The notes: generated from the letters alone by a model not told the origin. Positions 23,985-34,311 are shown, counted from the first letter of the stretch. The stretch: DNA of 64,000 nt from Thermococcus litoralis DSM 5473 (GCF_000246985.2 NC_022084.1:2133224-2197223); one strand, 5' to 3'. Translations and numbers: made by a program.

Positions 23985-25721
23985 TCACGCCTCACCCATC
24001 TGCGATGTGTAGAGCCTGTAAAAGTAGCCCTTCTTCGCTAACAGCTCCTCTGGAGAGCCTTCCTCTACAATCCTCCCGTCGTCAACCACCACGACCTTAT
24101 CGGCGAAGCGCGTTATTCCGAGGCGGTGGGCGATTATGATGCTAGTCCTCCCCTCCATCAGCCTGAGCATGGCATCCTGCACCAGCCTTTCGGTCTTCGG
24201 GTCAACGCTTGAGAGCGCCTCGTCGAGGATAACTATGTCAGGATCCTTTAGAAGGGCCCTCGCGAGGGATATGAGCTGCCTCTCCCCAACGGAGAGGAGC
24301 TTTCCGGCCTCCCCCGCGGAGGTGTTGTAGCCCTGCGGAAGCCTCTCTATGAACTCGTGGACGCTAAGCTGCTTGCAGACCCTTATCACGTCCTCCTCGC
24401 TCGCCTCCGGGTTCGCCATAAGGATGTTCTCCATTATCGTTCCCGGGAAGAGGTAGGTCTCCTGCGGGACATAGCCTATTCTCTTCCTCAGGCTCTTTCT
24501 GCTTATCTCCCGCCCGTCGATTCCGTCGTAGCGAAGCTTACCGCTCGTCGGGTCGTAGAAGCGCATTATCAGGTTCGCCATCGTGGTCTTTCCGGCTCCA
24601 GTCTTCCCGACAACGGCCACCTTCGTGGCGGGGGGTATGTGGAGGTTTACCCCCTTGAGGACGGGGACGCCGTTCTCGTACTCAAACCAGACGTCTTCGA
24701 ACTTGATCTCGCCCTTCAGCCTCTCCACTTCTCTTCCAGAGTAGTCCTCAACGTTCTCGTCATCCAGAACCTCGTATATCCTCTCAAGCGCGGCTAGGGC
24801 CGACTGCAGGCTGTCGTAGAGGCCTATGACCTCGTTTATCGGCCCGCGGAAGCGCTGGGCGTACTGGATGAATGCAACGACAACGCCAACGCTAACCGCG
24901 CCCTGGTAGGCTAAATAGCCCCCATAGGCAATCACGACTATGACCGAGAGCAGGCTGGTTATGTTCATGAGCGGCCAGAAGAGGCCCATATACACGGCCA
25001 CCCTCAAATAGGCCTTTATGGTCTCCCTTGAGACCTTCGAGAACTCCCTCTCGACGTCGCTCTCCCTTCCAAAGGCCCTTATGGTCTCAACTCCAGCCAC
25101 GCTCTCCTCCACGACGCTCGAAATCCTCGCTATCTTCTGCCTCGTCTCCCTGTAGGCCCTCCTCATCTTCCCGCCGAAGTAGTAAGCGACGATGACCATC
25201 AGCGGGACGCTCGTGAGAGTCACAAGCGTCAGCTTCACGTCGAGGAGGAGCATGGCAATTATTATGCCTATGAGGCTGAGCAGACTGCCCAGGCTGCCGA
25301 GGAGGCCCGACACAAGGACGTCGTTCACTATTCCGGTGTCGTTAACTATCCTCGAAACGAGGTCTCCGGTCGATTTGTCCTTGAAGAAGTCTAAATTTGA
25401 GAGGAGCACCTTCTCGTGGAGCCTTGCCCTCAGGTCGCGGAGGACTTTCTGCCCAAAGACCTCGATGTAGAACGTCTGGAGCGTGGCGAAGAACCACTGG
25501 GCCACGAGGGAGGCAAGGTAGAGGAGAGCCACAGCTAAGAAGCCGGAATAATTGTTCGCCAAAATGTAGCGGTCTATCGCTATCCTCAGGATGTACGGGG
25601 GAGCGAGCGTGGCCAGGGCGGAGCCCACTATGCTCGCAACGACTATCGCGAGGGTTCTTTTATGGGACAGGGCCTCACCTATGAACCTTTTTAGGAGCGC
25701 AAGGGACGAGTTAGCCGCCAT
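23985..25721 (-). CDS. ABC exporter half-transporter, subunit B (consensus Walker B)
   Basis: 578 aa: a six-TM exporter domain followed by an NBD with Walker A GKTGAGKTT, Walker B VILDEALSSVD (catalytic Glu present) and the unusual signature LSVGERQL instead of LSGGQ. ATG 25721 overlaps the end of the partner gene by 11 bases; the frame continues upstream to 25814 but that is not ABC-like. Together with the partner it forms a heterodimeric exporter, probably for drugs, lipids or peptides. Confidence 0.88.
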   Translation of the reverse strand: MAANSSLALLKRFIGEALSHKRTLAIVVASIVGSALATLAPPYILRIAIDRYILANNYSGFLAVALLYLASLVAQWFFATLQTFYIEVFGQKVLRDLRARLHEKVLLSNLDFFKDKSTGDLVSRIVNDTGIVNDVLVSGLLGSLGSLLSLIGIIIAMLLLDVKLTLVTLTSVPLMVIVAYYFGGKMRRAYRETRQKIARISSVVEESVAGVETIRAFGRESDVEREFSKVSRETIKAYLRVAVYMGLFWPLMNITSLLSVIVVIAYGGYLAYQGAVSVGVVVAFIQYAQRFRGPINEVIGLYDSLQSALAALERIYEVLDDENVEDYSGREVERLKGEIKFEDVWFEYENGVPVLKGVNLHIPPATKVAVVGKTGAGKTTMANLIMRFYDPTSGKLRYDGIDGREISRKSLRKRIGYVPQETYLFPGTIMENILMANPEASEEDVIRVCKQLSVHEFIERLPQGYNTSAGEAGKLLSVGERQLISLARALLKDPDIVILDEALSSVDPKTERLVQDAMLRLMEGRTSIIIAHRLGITRFADKVVVVDDGRIVEEGSPEELLAKKGYFYRLYTSQMGEA

Positions 25722-27450
25722 TCCACCCACCCCTGCCCAGCATCTCGCTGAAGAGGCCTCCTTTCTCTGCCAGCTCCTCCGGCTTCCCGTCCTCCACAAT
25801 CCTGCCATCAACAATAACTATGACCCTGTCCACGAGCCTCACCATTGAAAGGCGCTGGGAGACGATAACGGCAGTTTTGCCCTTTAGGATGTCCCTAAGA
25901 TCAGCAATCAGGCTCTCCTCGGTCTTCGCGTCGAGGTTTGACACTGGATCGTCGAGGAGGATTATCTTCGGCTCGAGGAGAAGGGCCCTCGCCAGGGCTA
26001 TCCTCTGCCTCTGGCCGCCGGAGAGGGTTACGCCCTTCTCACCGACAACGGTGTCGTAGCCATCGGGGAGCGAGGAGATGAAGTCGTGGATTTTCGCTAT
26101 CTTGGCCGCTCTGATGATCTCCTCAAGGCTAGCGTCGGGCTTCGCCAGCGCTATGTTCTCCCTTATGCTCCTATTGAAGATGAAGGGCTCCTGGGGAACG
26201 TAGGCGACTATCTTCCTCAGGCAAGAAGTCTTTATCTTCCTCACGTCCACGCCGTCAATGAGGACTTCCCCCTTTTCCGGCTCGTAGAAGCGCGCTATGA
26301 GCTTTAACAGGGTGCTCTTCCCACTTCCGGGCGGGCCGGTTATGAGGACTTTCTCCTCGGGCCTGATTTTCAGGTTCAATCCCTTTAGCACCGTTTTTCC
26401 GGTGTGGTAAGTGAGGTAAACGTCCTTGAACTCGATCTCACCGCGCGGGTTGGTGAGCTCGACAGCGTCAGGCGGGTCGATGTGTTCAGGGGCAGAGTCG
26501 ATAACCTCAAAGAGCCTTGACGCGGCGGCAAGGCTCCTCTGGATGTCGCCTATGGTGAAGCCGAGAGCTCTAAGGGGCCACGTCATGGTTAGCATGTACG
26601 TTAGAAAGGCCGTGAGTTCACCAACGGTAAGGTTCTGGCCCATTATCGCCCTTCCGCCGTAGTAGAGCATGACGCTCATAGCTATCCCCATTACAAGGAA
26701 TGGCGCGTTGCCGTAGAGGGCAGTTATCTTGGTGGCCTCGACGTTGAGGGAATATAGCTTCTCGTTCTCCTCCTGGAACCTCCCCTGGATTTCCTCCTCC
26801 ACGGAGAGGGCCTTTATCGTCTTAACTCCCGCTATGCTGCCCGTCGAGACCGAGGCTATAACTCCCGTCTGGTGCCTCACCTCGTCGTATATGGGCCTCA
26901 CTTTCTTCGCGTAGGTGGTGTTTAAAGCGACCACGAGGGCTATCGTGAGGAGAGCAACACCTGTGAGGGCCCTGTTCATGCGGGCCATGTAGTAGAGCGA
27001 GACGAGGATGAGGAAGATGGAATAGACGAACATTCTCACGCGGAACGACAAAAAGCGCGTTATCCTCTCCGTGTCGTTGGTTATCCTGCTTATGAGCTGG
27101 CCGGAATAAGTCTTGTCGAAGAACTCCATCCTGTGCCGCTGGATTGCCCTGAAGGCGTCCATACGGAGGTGGTAGACGGCGTGCTGAGCGGCTTTAACCA
27201 AAAGGTACCTCCCGCTGAAGCTGAAGGCCCCGTTGAGAATAGCAACGAGAAGCACGAGGAGAGCATAGCGGATGGCGAGCCTATACTCGCCGGTGGTTAC
27301 ACCCTGATCTATGGCCTCCCTTATAAGAACCGGAATAACGCCGTTGGTGTACGACATCAGGAGAACTATGGCTAGACCACCTATGAAGTGGAGTTTGTGG
27401 TCTCTGAGGTAGCCTAGGAGCCTTTTGAGTTGCCGCACTGAGTCACTCAT
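25711..27450 (-). CDS. ABC exporter half-transporter, subunit A (degenerate catalytic Glu)
   Basis: 579 aa: TM domain then NBD with Walker A GPPGSGKST, canonical signature LSGGQRQR, and Walker B IILLDDPVSNLD where the catalytic Glu is replaced by Asp. Combined with the LSVGE signature of subunit B, this gives one degenerate and one consensus ATP site, as in known asymmetric exporters (TM287/288, BmrCD). ATG 27450 lies about 26 bases after a TATA with no SD, so translation is probably leaderless. Confidence 0.88.
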   Translation of the reverse strand: MSDSVRQLKRLLGYLRDHKLHFIGGLAIVLLMSYTNGVIPVLIREAIDQGVTTGEYRLAIRYALLVLLVAILNGAFSFSGRYLLVKAAQHAVYHLRMDAFRAIQRHRMEFFDKTYSGQLISRITNDTERITRFLSFRVRMFVYSIFLILVSLYYMARMNRALTGVALLTIALVVALNTTYAKKVRPIYDEVRHQTGVIASVSTGSIAGVKTIKALSVEEEIQGRFQEENEKLYSLNVEATKITALYGNAPFLVMGIAMSVMLYYGGRAIMGQNLTVGELTAFLTYMLTMTWPLRALGFTIGDIQRSLAAASRLFEVIDSAPEHIDPPDAVELTNPRGEIEFKDVYLTYHTGKTVLKGLNLKIRPEEKVLITGPPGSGKSTLLKLIARFYEPEKGEVLIDGVDVRKIKTSCLRKIVAYVPQEPFIFNRSIRENIALAKPDASLEEIIRAAKIAKIHDFISSLPDGYDTVVGEKGVTLSGGQRQRIALARALLLEPKIILLDDPVSNLDAKTEESLIADLRDILKGKTAVIVSQRLSMVRLVDRVIVIVDGRIVEDGKPEELAEKGGLFSEMLGRGGWNGG

Positions 27451-27470
27451 GGTGGAAAGATTGAGTCCGC

Positions 27471-27485
27471 TACTATAAATATTTG
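27471..27485 (-). promoter_or_regulatory. TATA box for a leaderless ABC exporter transcript
   Basis: Minus-strand AAATATTTATAGTA is centred near 27476, about 26 bases before ATG 27450. The intervening bases (CTTTCCACC directly before ATG) show no SD. This geometry places transcription and translation starts together. Confidence 0.5.
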
Positions 27486-27514
27486 TCGGTTAAGATGTCC
27501 ATCTGATAAAGCTT

Positions 27515-27982
27515 TCAACATGCCCAGGGCTTGACCATCAGTGCCGATGTTGTTACAAACCATGTAAAAACCACTAAAGCGAGCTCGTCAATGCGTTTTT
27601 CGTAGTAATCGCGATGAAGAAAGTACAAGAGGGCAGTTGCGAGGAAAAGGAAGATGAGCATCATCACAAAGCCTCCACCATAGAGCGTCTTGCAGATGCC
27701 AACAGGGACGAGAAGAAGGCCGAAGAGTAAATGGCTCTTTGCGAACTCCTTCAAACCATAACGCCCAAGGATAAGGTAAGCAATGAGCAAGGGAACTATC
27801 AAAATGGCTAAGGCGAGAATCCAAGTAGATGTTACACAGTAAAACTCGACACAGGGGTTCTGTCCGACTCTTCGAGTAGTCATGTAGAAACTGACAACTT
27901 TCCAGTTGCCGATTCCGAGGTATGTTTCGATGAAAAAGACAAAGAAGGAATATGTCACCATAAGAGCTGGCTTTCTCCTCAT
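27515..27982 (-). CDS. Hypothetical membrane protein
   Basis: 155 aa with an N-terminal signal-anchor-like segment and three further TM segments (ILALAILIVPLLIAYLIL, LLFGLLLVPVGICKTLY, FVMMLIFLFLATALLYF). No family is recognised. It lies between nadM and the GC-rich island, and composition returns to the AT-rich background around here. Confidence 0.6.
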   Translation of the reverse strand: MRRKPALMVTYSFFVFFIETYLGIGNWKVVSFYMTTRRVGQNPCVEFYCVTSTWILALAILIVPLLIAYLILGRYGLKEFAKSHLLFGLLLVPVGICKTLYGGGFVMMLIFLFLATALLYFLHRDYYEKRIDELALVVFTWFVTTSALMVKPWAC

Positions 27983-27992
27983 TCACTTCGCC

Positions 27993-28556
27993 TCAAAACT
28001 CAGGAATCCTTATAGGCGCCTGGAGTTCTTTTTCATTCTTTTCAAGATCCGTCGCAAGCATCCTTATCCTCTCGACACCCTTTATCTCCTTTATGAACTC
28101 GGCCACACTCTTTGGCACCAGATCCTCCCATGGTTCGCCTTCAATCATTCTCCTCCTTATTTCTGTAGCAGAGAGTATATCCTTCCTGAACATCGGCTGG
28201 ACTACTACTTTATAACCCCTCTCTCTAAAAAGCTGTGCGACAAGGGAATTACCGGTAAAGACTACGTCAAACTTCGGCACCATTGCTTCCACATACGGGG
28301 CCCAAATGGAGTTGAAGTTTATATCTGGTAGGGCAACGAGGAAGTATTTTCCTCTCGGAATTCCTTTTTCGTCTAAAGCCCTTATAAGCATCTCCATTCT
28401 TTCGCTTGTTGTAAATGGGTTTTTCAAAGTATGGCTAACCTGAGCACTCCCAATGCCAATTATAACCTCATCAACCTGCTTAAAAACGTATTCGAGGGCT
28501 TTTAAATGTCCATTATGTACGGGCTGAAATCTACCAACGAAAAGACCCCTCATCAT
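27993..28556 (-). CDS. nadM: Nicotinamide-nucleotide adenylyltransferase, archaeal type
   Basis: NMN + ATP to NAD. 187 aa. The nucleotidyltransferase motif GRFQPVHNGHLKAL and the C-terminal SATEIRRRM (ISSTxIR-type) are both present. NFNSIWAPYV is typical of the archaeal NadM group. GGAGGGATAG precedes ATG 28556, which directly follows the SAM hydrolase stop; the two genes are probably one transcript. Confidence 0.93.
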   Translation of the reverse strand: MMRGLFVGRFQPVHNGHLKALEYVFKQVDEVIIGIGSAQVSHTLKNPFTTSERMEMLIRALDEKGIPRGKYFLVALPDINFNSIWAPYVEAMVPKFDVVFTGNSLVAQLFRERGYKVVVQPMFRKDILSATEIRRRMIEGEPWEDLVPKSVAEFIKEIKGVERIRMLATDLEKNEKELQAPIRIPEF

Positions 28557-29342
<786 letters not shown>

Positions 29343-29388
29343 CTAAAAATTATTAAGGTTTATCTTTAAAAGAACTTTGGGGGAAAGC

Positions 29389-30999
29389 ATGAGGTATTTA
29401 AAATTTATTCCAATCGTGCTCATTCTTCTGATTTTCTCTTCTGGATGCTTAGTTAAGGAACCGGCAAAAGTTGATATTAACCTAGACAAAAGCGTCGTTA
29501 AGGAGGGGGATATTTTTCATATAATAGTTAAGGTCAACAACACTGGAAAAGTCGCGATAACTGGGGTTAACCTGTATCTTAACAACCCAGACTTTAGGAT
29601 ACTTCAAGCCCCTTCTTTGCAGGCACCTCTCAAAGTAGGCGAGAGGGCAGAGCTTATATGGATAGTCCAGGCTCCTTCAAATCCCGGTAGATATATGCTC
29701 AAAGCATCCGTAGAGGTAGTGGATGAACTTCAGAGAACGTGGGGTGGATTCTATAAAGAATTGATAATAAACGTCGTGGAAAAAGAAAGCGAGATACCTT
29801 TATTTGGGGTTTTGAGTGCAAGCGTTGCTTCTCCAGAGAAAGTTGAAGGGGGTAGCGAATTTAGAGTTGAGATAACGCTGAAAAATACTGGCAACGCCCC
29901 CATAACACTTAAAGGAATCTCGCTGAATCTATTAGATGGCATGGAAATTGTCAGAGAGCCAGAGGTTCCAGCAAATATTCTTCCTGGAGAAGAACATGGG
30001 CTGATTTATGTGATCAAAGCCCCCTACATGCCAGAAGAGGGATATATAACTATCTCCGTAATCTACTCTGAAAATGGAGAGGAGAAGAGAGAGCTTAAAA
30101 ACAGATTTGTCAAAACTCTTTGGAGACCGTGGAACTATGATGACGACATTTTAAGAGTCGCTTATGGTGAGGAGTACTACTGGATAGGGCTACCTTACCT
30201 CGTTGATGGATTTTGGAAAGAAAAATTCAATTCTACATCCAGGATAAACCGAGAACTATTAAAGAATGAGTCTCTTTCACTTGTGAAAAACGCCACCTCA
30301 GAGATTGAAGCTGCGAAGGCAGTTTATGATATGATTAAAAGCAGATACACCTTTGGGGACATCACAACGACCACAAACCCCTCTAATATACTTCCCCAGA
30401 ATAAGATAAGCTACGAAGAGGGCACACTTCTTTTCACAGGGATTTTAAGATCTTTGAATATTCCGGCTAGGGTTGTAACACTTTATAACGGGGAAGACTG
30501 CACGGAGAATGCAATTTCAGAGTTTTATTCAGCGGGGAGATGGTATGTTGTAGACTTCAAGAGAGAATTCTTTGGCTCGAGAGAAGAATACATAGCAACC
30601 CCACATTTCCCCAAGATCTATCAGATGGTAACGGATGGGTTCTACAATCTTGTAGCTCAAGCACCGGAAGAGGAAGAAAAGCACGAGCACGTGGATGTAA
30701 GCCCCAAGTATTTGGCCAATATAGAAGAGTCCTTAAAGAAGGTCGTCTCTGAAAGACTTAACCCTATGGTAAAGCCAAAACTATCAGTGGTGCTGATCAA
30801 CATGAATCAAAACGAGCGTATATTCACCCTTTTCTTATTTGCTTCTGCCTCTGAAAGAGAACTAAACCTTGTCTTTCAAAAGGCTGACCCAAAGAACCTC
30901 GCAAAAAACGTTGATGCACTATACAAATTTTATAAAGACAAACCATGGCCAGAAAACTTTAGAGAGTACTGGGGTATCCTGATGGAGGTGTACAAATGA
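29389..30999 (+). CDS. Surface lipoprotein with CARDB-like repeats and inactive transglutaminase-like domain
   Basis: 536 aa. The signal ends in the lipobox-like SSGCLV. Two beta-sandwich repeats follow ([18 protein letters not shown] and [19 protein letters not shown], each with a NTGK/NTGN turn), then a transglutaminase-like domain with [12 protein letters not shown]. In active enzymes Cys precedes this helix, but here EEGTLLFTG has Thr, and the His position in [17 protein letters not shown] is Asn, so it is probably non-catalytic. ATG 29389 is the first Met after GGGGG. The stop overlaps the trm56 start. Confidence 0.72.
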   Translation: MRYLKFIPIVLILLIFSSGCLVKEPAKVDINLDKSVVKEGDIFHIIVKVNNTGKVAITGVNLYLNNPDFRILQAPSLQAPLKVGERAELIWIVQAPSNPGRYMLKASVEVVDELQRTWGGFYKELIINVVEKESEIPLFGVLSASVASPEKVEGGSEFRVEITLKNTGNAPITLKGISLNLLDGMEIVREPEVPANILPGEEHGLIYVIKAPYMPEEGYITISVIYSENGEEKRELKNRFVKTLWRPWNYDDDILRVAYGEEYYWIGLPYLVDGFWKEKFNSTSRINRELLKNESLSLVKNATSEIEAAKAVYDMIKSRYTFGDITTTTNPSNILPQNKISYEEGTLLFTGILRSLNIPARVVTLYNGEDCTENAISEFYSAGRWYVVDFKREFFGSREEYIATPHFPKIYQMVTDGFYNLVAQAPEEEEKHEHVDVSPKYLANIEESLKKVVSERLNPMVKPKLSVVLINMNQNERIFTLFLFASASERELNLVFQKADPKNLAKNVDALYKFYKDKPWPENFREYWGILMEVYK

Positions 31000-31538
31000 T
31001 AGTGGTGCTCAGATTGGGACACAGGCCGGAAAGGGACAAAAGAATAACAACCCATGTAGCCCTAACTGCGAGGGCTTTTGGAGCGGATAAAATTATAATA
31101 GCAGCCGAAAAGGATGAGCATGTGTATGAGAGCGTTACAGACGTTGTAAAACGTTGGGGAGGGCCGTTTGAGATTGAATTTAACCCCCACTGGAGGCAGA
31201 TTTTGAGAGAGTGGAAAGGAAAGATAGTTCATTTAACTATGTATGGAATACACATTGATGAAGCTATCTCAAAGATAAGGGAAGTAGCAAAGAATGAGGA
31301 CATCTTGATTGTTGTTGGTGCTGAGAAAGTCCCGAGGGAAGTTTATGAGATTGCCCACTACAACGTGGCTGTTGGGAATCAGCCCCACAGCGAAGTTGCA
31401 GCATTGGCGGTGTTTCTCGATAGACTTCTTGAGGGAAAAGGACTCAAAAAAGAATTCAAAAACGCAAAGGTTAAGATAATCCCACAAGAAAAAGGGAAGA
31501 AGGTAATATCTCTGGAGGAGCAGGGAGATGTTGAATAG
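30996..31538 (+). CDS. trm56: tRNA (cytidine(56)-2'-O)-methyltransferase
   Basis: Archaeal SPOUT enzyme that 2'-O-methylates C56 in the tRNA T loop. 180 aa. [17 protein letters not shown] is the family N-terminus; [12 protein letters not shown] and [21 protein letters not shown] form the SPOUT knot. GGAGGTG lies before ATG 30996. It overlaps both the lipoprotein gene upstream (4 bases) and the CDP-alcohol transferase gene downstream (11 bases), indicating coupling. Confidence 0.92.
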   Translation: MIVVLRLGHRPERDKRITTHVALTARAFGADKIIIAAEKDEHVYESVTDVVKRWGGPFEIEFNPHWRQILREWKGKIVHLTMYGIHIDEAISKIREVAKNEDILIVVGAEKVPREVYEIAHYNVAVGNQPHSEVAALAVFLDRLLEGKGLKKEFKNAKVKIIPQEKGKKVISLEEQGDVE

Positions 31539-32088
31539 ATACCGTTCAAAAGTTAAGGGATACTTAGAGGCTATAGTAAAGCCTTTAGCTAAAATAGGCA
31601 TTACCCCCAACCAGCTTACATTTGTTGGACTGTTGATATCTCTTTTAGGGGCGTATTTCTTTGCTCAAGGCTCTCAGAGGATTGCCGCATTAGTACTGCT
31701 CTTTGGATCACTTGTAGATGCCCTTGACGGAACTTTGGCACGGCTTACAGAAAAAACTTCACGGTTTGGAGCATTTTTAGACTCAACCTTCGATAGAATA
31801 AGCGATGGGGCAGTGCTGTTTGGAATCGCATATGGAGGGTTAGTAAAATGGGAGATTGCAGTTATTGCGCTCATAGGTTCATATTTGGTTAGTTACGAGA
31901 GATGCAGGGCGGAACTTGCTGGAAGCGGTACTCTCGCAATTGGAATAGCTGAGAGGGCAGAGCGGCTCCTCATAATAATTGTAACGGCCCTTTTCAACAG
32001 GGTCGATATTGGTGTTTATGCCGTTGCAGTTTTAGCATGGATAACGGCATTCCAAAGATTGTGGGAAGCGAAGAAAAGATTGGATTGA
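31528..32088 (+). CDS. CDP-alcohol phosphatidyltransferase (archaetidylinositol phosphate synthase-like)
   Basis: 186 aa integral membrane enzyme with the full motif [20 protein letters not shown] followed by [10 protein letters not shown] (D-x2-D-G-x2-A-R...G-x3-D-x3-D). Homologues in Thermococcales make archaetidylinositol phosphate from CDP-archaeol and inositol phosphate. GGAGGAGCAGGGAG precedes ATG 31528. A C/D box sRNA begins about 20 bases after its stop and could be processed from the same transcript. Confidence 0.85.
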   Translation: MLNRYRSKVKGYLEAIVKPLAKIGITPNQLTFVGLLISLLGAYFFAQGSQRIAALVLLFGSLVDALDGTLARLTEKTSRFGAFLDSTFDRISDGAVLFGIAYGGLVKWEIAVIALIGSYLVSYERCRAELAGSGTLAIGIAERAERLLIIIVTALFNRVDIGVYAVAVLAWITAFQRLWEAKKRLD

Positions 32089-32103
32089 GAGGAAAAGCTA
32101 AAA

Positions 32104-32160
32104 CGGGATGATGAAAATTTCGCTAGCGGAGCTTGTGAAGATCCCTGCCGTTACTGACCG
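32104..32160 (+). ncRNA. C/D box sRNA predicted to guide 23S rRNA 2'-O-methylation
   Basis: Box C ATGATGA (32108-32114), a 12-nt guide AAATTTCGCTAG, box D' CGGA (32127-32130), 4-nt spacer, box C' GTGAAGA (32135-32141), a 12-nt guide TCCCTGCCGTTA, and box D CTGA (32154-32157). Both guides have the typical archaeal length; D' and C' each deviate by one base. The first guide complements TAGCGAAATT, found in domain IV of 23S rRNA, and the second fits (with G-U pairs) a TAACGGCGGGG segment a little upstream of it. The targets are from memory. The 3' end overlaps the HAD gene end. Confidence 0.8.
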
Positions 32161-32861
32161 TTTAGCTCTTCAATTATTACCACTATCTCTCTAAGGTCGC
32201 TTATAACAAATTCACACTCTTTCCACAGCTCTTTTTTGTTTCCCTTCTTATCCAGCAGAACACTGACCATGTCAACCTGCCTAGCGCCTACACAGTCTTT
32301 AAGAGGATTATCACCAACGTATATTGCCTCTTCCCCTTTTACATTTGCCTTTTCCAGAGCTAACTCAAATATCCGTGGGTGGGGTTTGTAGAAACCTGCC
32401 TCCTCACTTGTTGTTATGCTGTCGAAGAGTTCTAGAATACCCAAGGCTTCTAGTTGGGCTTTGAGATAGTCATTGTCAGAATCCGTGATGAGTCCTACAT
32501 GATATCCATTGGCTCTTAAGGTTTTTAGAGTTTCGAGGGCTTCATCGTAGAGTTTCCCATACTTTTGATGCATTTTAAGGTGAATTTCCCAGAACTTGGG
32601 AGAGACCTCAAAATTGTATTTCTTAGCAAGCTCCTGCATAATTTCTTCCTCAAGCAACTTAATTGGTTTGTAGGGCTTCCCTGCAAATTCCTTAAATCTT
32701 TCACTTGTAAGAGCTTCGTATTCTTTCCATACCTCCACTGGGTCAACGTTCTCCGCTTTAACCTCTCTCAAAACTTCTTTTATTATGTTCTGGTGGGTAA
32801 TGTCTTCATGTTCCTTGCTGAGCAGCGTACCAACGAAATCAAAAAACACCGCCTTTATCAT
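32151..32861 (-). CDS. HAD superfamily hydrolase
   Basis: 236 aa. Motif I is FFDFVGTLL, motif II LITDSDN, the conserved Lys is in GFYKPHPRIF, and motif III/IV is GDNPLKDCVGA. The cap is helical, as in haloacid-dehalogenase-like phosphatases. The second Asp of the usual DxD motif is Val, which is common in this archaeal subgroup; activity is likely phosphatase-like but the substrate is unknown. GGTGATAAGTA precedes ATG 32861. Confidence 0.83.
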   Translation of the reverse strand: MIKAVFFDFVGTLLSKEHEDITHQNIIKEVLREVKAENVDPVEVWKEYEALTSERFKEFAGKPYKPIKLLEEEIMQELAKKYNFEVSPKFWEIHLKMHQKYGKLYDEALETLKTLRANGYHVGLITDSDNDYLKAQLEALGILELFDSITTSEEAGFYKPHPRIFELALEKANVKGEEAIYVGDNPLKDCVGARQVDMVSVLLDKKGNKKELWKECEFVISDLREIVVIIEELNGQ

Positions 32862-33059
32862 TACTTATCACCAATACAAAAATGGTCTCCCGTCTTAAAA
32901 ATCCTTTTATTGTGGGGGGATTAAATATCTAACAAGCGTGAAATATAGTTGGAGAAAAGACAACTAAATAGAAATACTTTTGCCTGATTTTGCCATTTAA
33001 ACGTAAAATCTTGGAAAATGTATTTATAGAGCAAGGGAATATAATCGAAGGGGGTGACT

Positions 33060-33290
33060 GTGCTCGAGGCTGTACTGCTGATATGGGGGGTTAGAGACGA
33101 GGTATTGGAAAAACTTCCAATAAAAGGTCACTGGCTGTACGGAGAATACGACTTCATAGCATTTTTAAGATTTGAAGACAACAAAGAGTTGGAGGAGTTC
33201 AAGAGAGAGCTGCATCATCTAATTGGAAGTGAGAAGTTTAAAATATATCCAGTAAAATATTCAGCAAGAAAGGAACCTTTCCAGCCCTAA
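33060..33290 (+). CDS. Small Lrp/AsnC ligand-binding-like (RAM) domain protein
   Basis: 76 aa. LEAVLLIWGVRDEVLEKL, then GEYDFIAFLRFEDNKELEEF, gives the alpha/beta pattern of a stand-alone AsnC-type RAM domain without a DNA-binding part. The start is uncertain: GTG 33060 gives MLEAVLLIWG with AAGGGGGTGA just upstream, while GTG 33054 lies within that SD. TATTTATAG near 33020 is a likely TATA. Confidence 0.65.
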   Translation: MLEAVLLIWGVRDEVLEKLPIKGHWLYGEYDFIAFLRFEDNKELEEFKRELHHLIGSEKFKIYPVKYSARKEPFQP

Positions 33291-33302
33291 AGTCAAATTA
33301 AT

Positions 33303-33872
33303 TCATAATTTCGGTTCCATAATGCCCATCTTCTTAAGTTCTTCATAAGCTTTCCTTAGGACTTCTCGGATTTTATACCTCTTGTTGAGCCCTCCAAGCT
33401 TATAAGCTGCTTTTCTAAGGCTGCCTGACTGCAAAAAGAGCTTTAAAAGTGCAACCTCTTCAAAACTTAAATCTTTTAGGTGTTTCAGGGCAAGCTCTGC
33501 TATCTCGATTGGATTGTTGCCCTCATATGGAAAATCTGCCGACAATATGGGCTTATCCAGCAGCTTTGTGAATTCAAATTCAATTATAGTTACCTCCGTG
33601 TCAGGTTTTATGTTTTTGTAGTGTTCTTTAAGGGCATCCAAAAGCTCTTCTTTGTTCTTAAACCCGTCCTTAACAGCGTCTTCATCAGTAAGCTCGGAAA
33701 CTTTCTTCCTCTCAACTCTCTTTATTCTAGCCTTTCCAAGAACATAACCTCCTGCATGGATAAGAACCTCATCTCCTGGTTTTAGGTTAACTTTGCCCAT
33801 CCTTATAGTGGCATTTTTCTTCCCGTTAAGGAGCATATCTTTGTATTTTCCATCGAACTTTAGATTCTTCAT
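33303..33872 (-). CDS. ASCH domain protein with helical C-terminus
   Basis: 189 aa. The N-terminal ASCH (PUA-like) domain has LNGKKNATIRMGK, GDEVLIHAGG and VTIIEFEF, fitting an RNA-binding role. The C-terminal 80 residues (LSFEEVALLKLFLQSGSLRKAAYKLGG) look like a helix-turn-helix segment. GGAGGGAATAAA precedes ATG 33872. It follows another ASCH gene on the same strand by one base. Confidence 0.78.
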   Translation of the reverse strand: MKNLKFDGKYKDMLLNGKKNATIRMGKVNLKPGDEVLIHAGGYVLGKARIKRVERKKVSELTDEDAVKDGFKNKEELLDALKEHYKNIKPDTEVTIIEFEFTKLLDKPILSADFPYEGNNPIEIAELALKHLKDLSFEEVALLKLFLQSGSLRKAAYKLGGLNKRYKIREVLRKAYEELKKMGIMEPKL

Positions 33873-33873
33873 T

Positions 33874-34215
33874 TTATTCCCTCCTTGGTTTCAGGAGGCG
33901 GAACTTTATGGCGATTACTCCATAGCGGTTCTCCTTCCATTTTGGATACATATTGTGGAATCTTTTCACAGCCTGTTCAAAGCTGGGCTTATCTGGAAAA
34001 ATCTTTTCTATAGGTTCCTCCCTCAAAACCTGCCTAAAGGTCTCATATTTTTTAACTGAGATAACCTCCGCAGGAACTTCATTGTTAAATAGTATTTTAT
34101 CTTTGGGCTTGATCCCCTTTAGCTGTGGGTAGGCTACCCTAACCTCGATCCGCTTTTCTCCGCTTTTTATCATCTCAAGATATTCATCCCTAACGTATAG
34201 TTTGTGCACTTTCAT
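33874..34215 (-). CDS. ASCH domain protein
   Basis: 113 aa single-domain ASCH protein: [19 protein letters not shown] is the signature, followed by GDK-like [10 protein letters not shown] and [14 protein letters not shown] 34215 has AAGGAGCA just upstream; the frame extends to 34260 without an SD. It is probably cotranscribed with the ASCH gene at 33303-33872. An RNA-related role is inferred from the fold. Confidence 0.78.
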   Translation of the reverse strand: MKVHKLYVRDEYLEMIKSGEKRIEVRVAYPQLKGIKPKDKILFNNEVPAEVISVKKYETFRQVLREEPIEKIFPDKPSFEQAVKRFHNMYPKWKENRYGVIAIKFRLLKPRRE

Positions 34216-34311
34216 TGCTCCTTTAGTTAGTGGGGTAGATGCCTTAAAAAGATTGCACAAAAATGAAAAGGTTTAAATCATTTGAGAGCTAAATATACTT
34301 GGTGTGATAAA

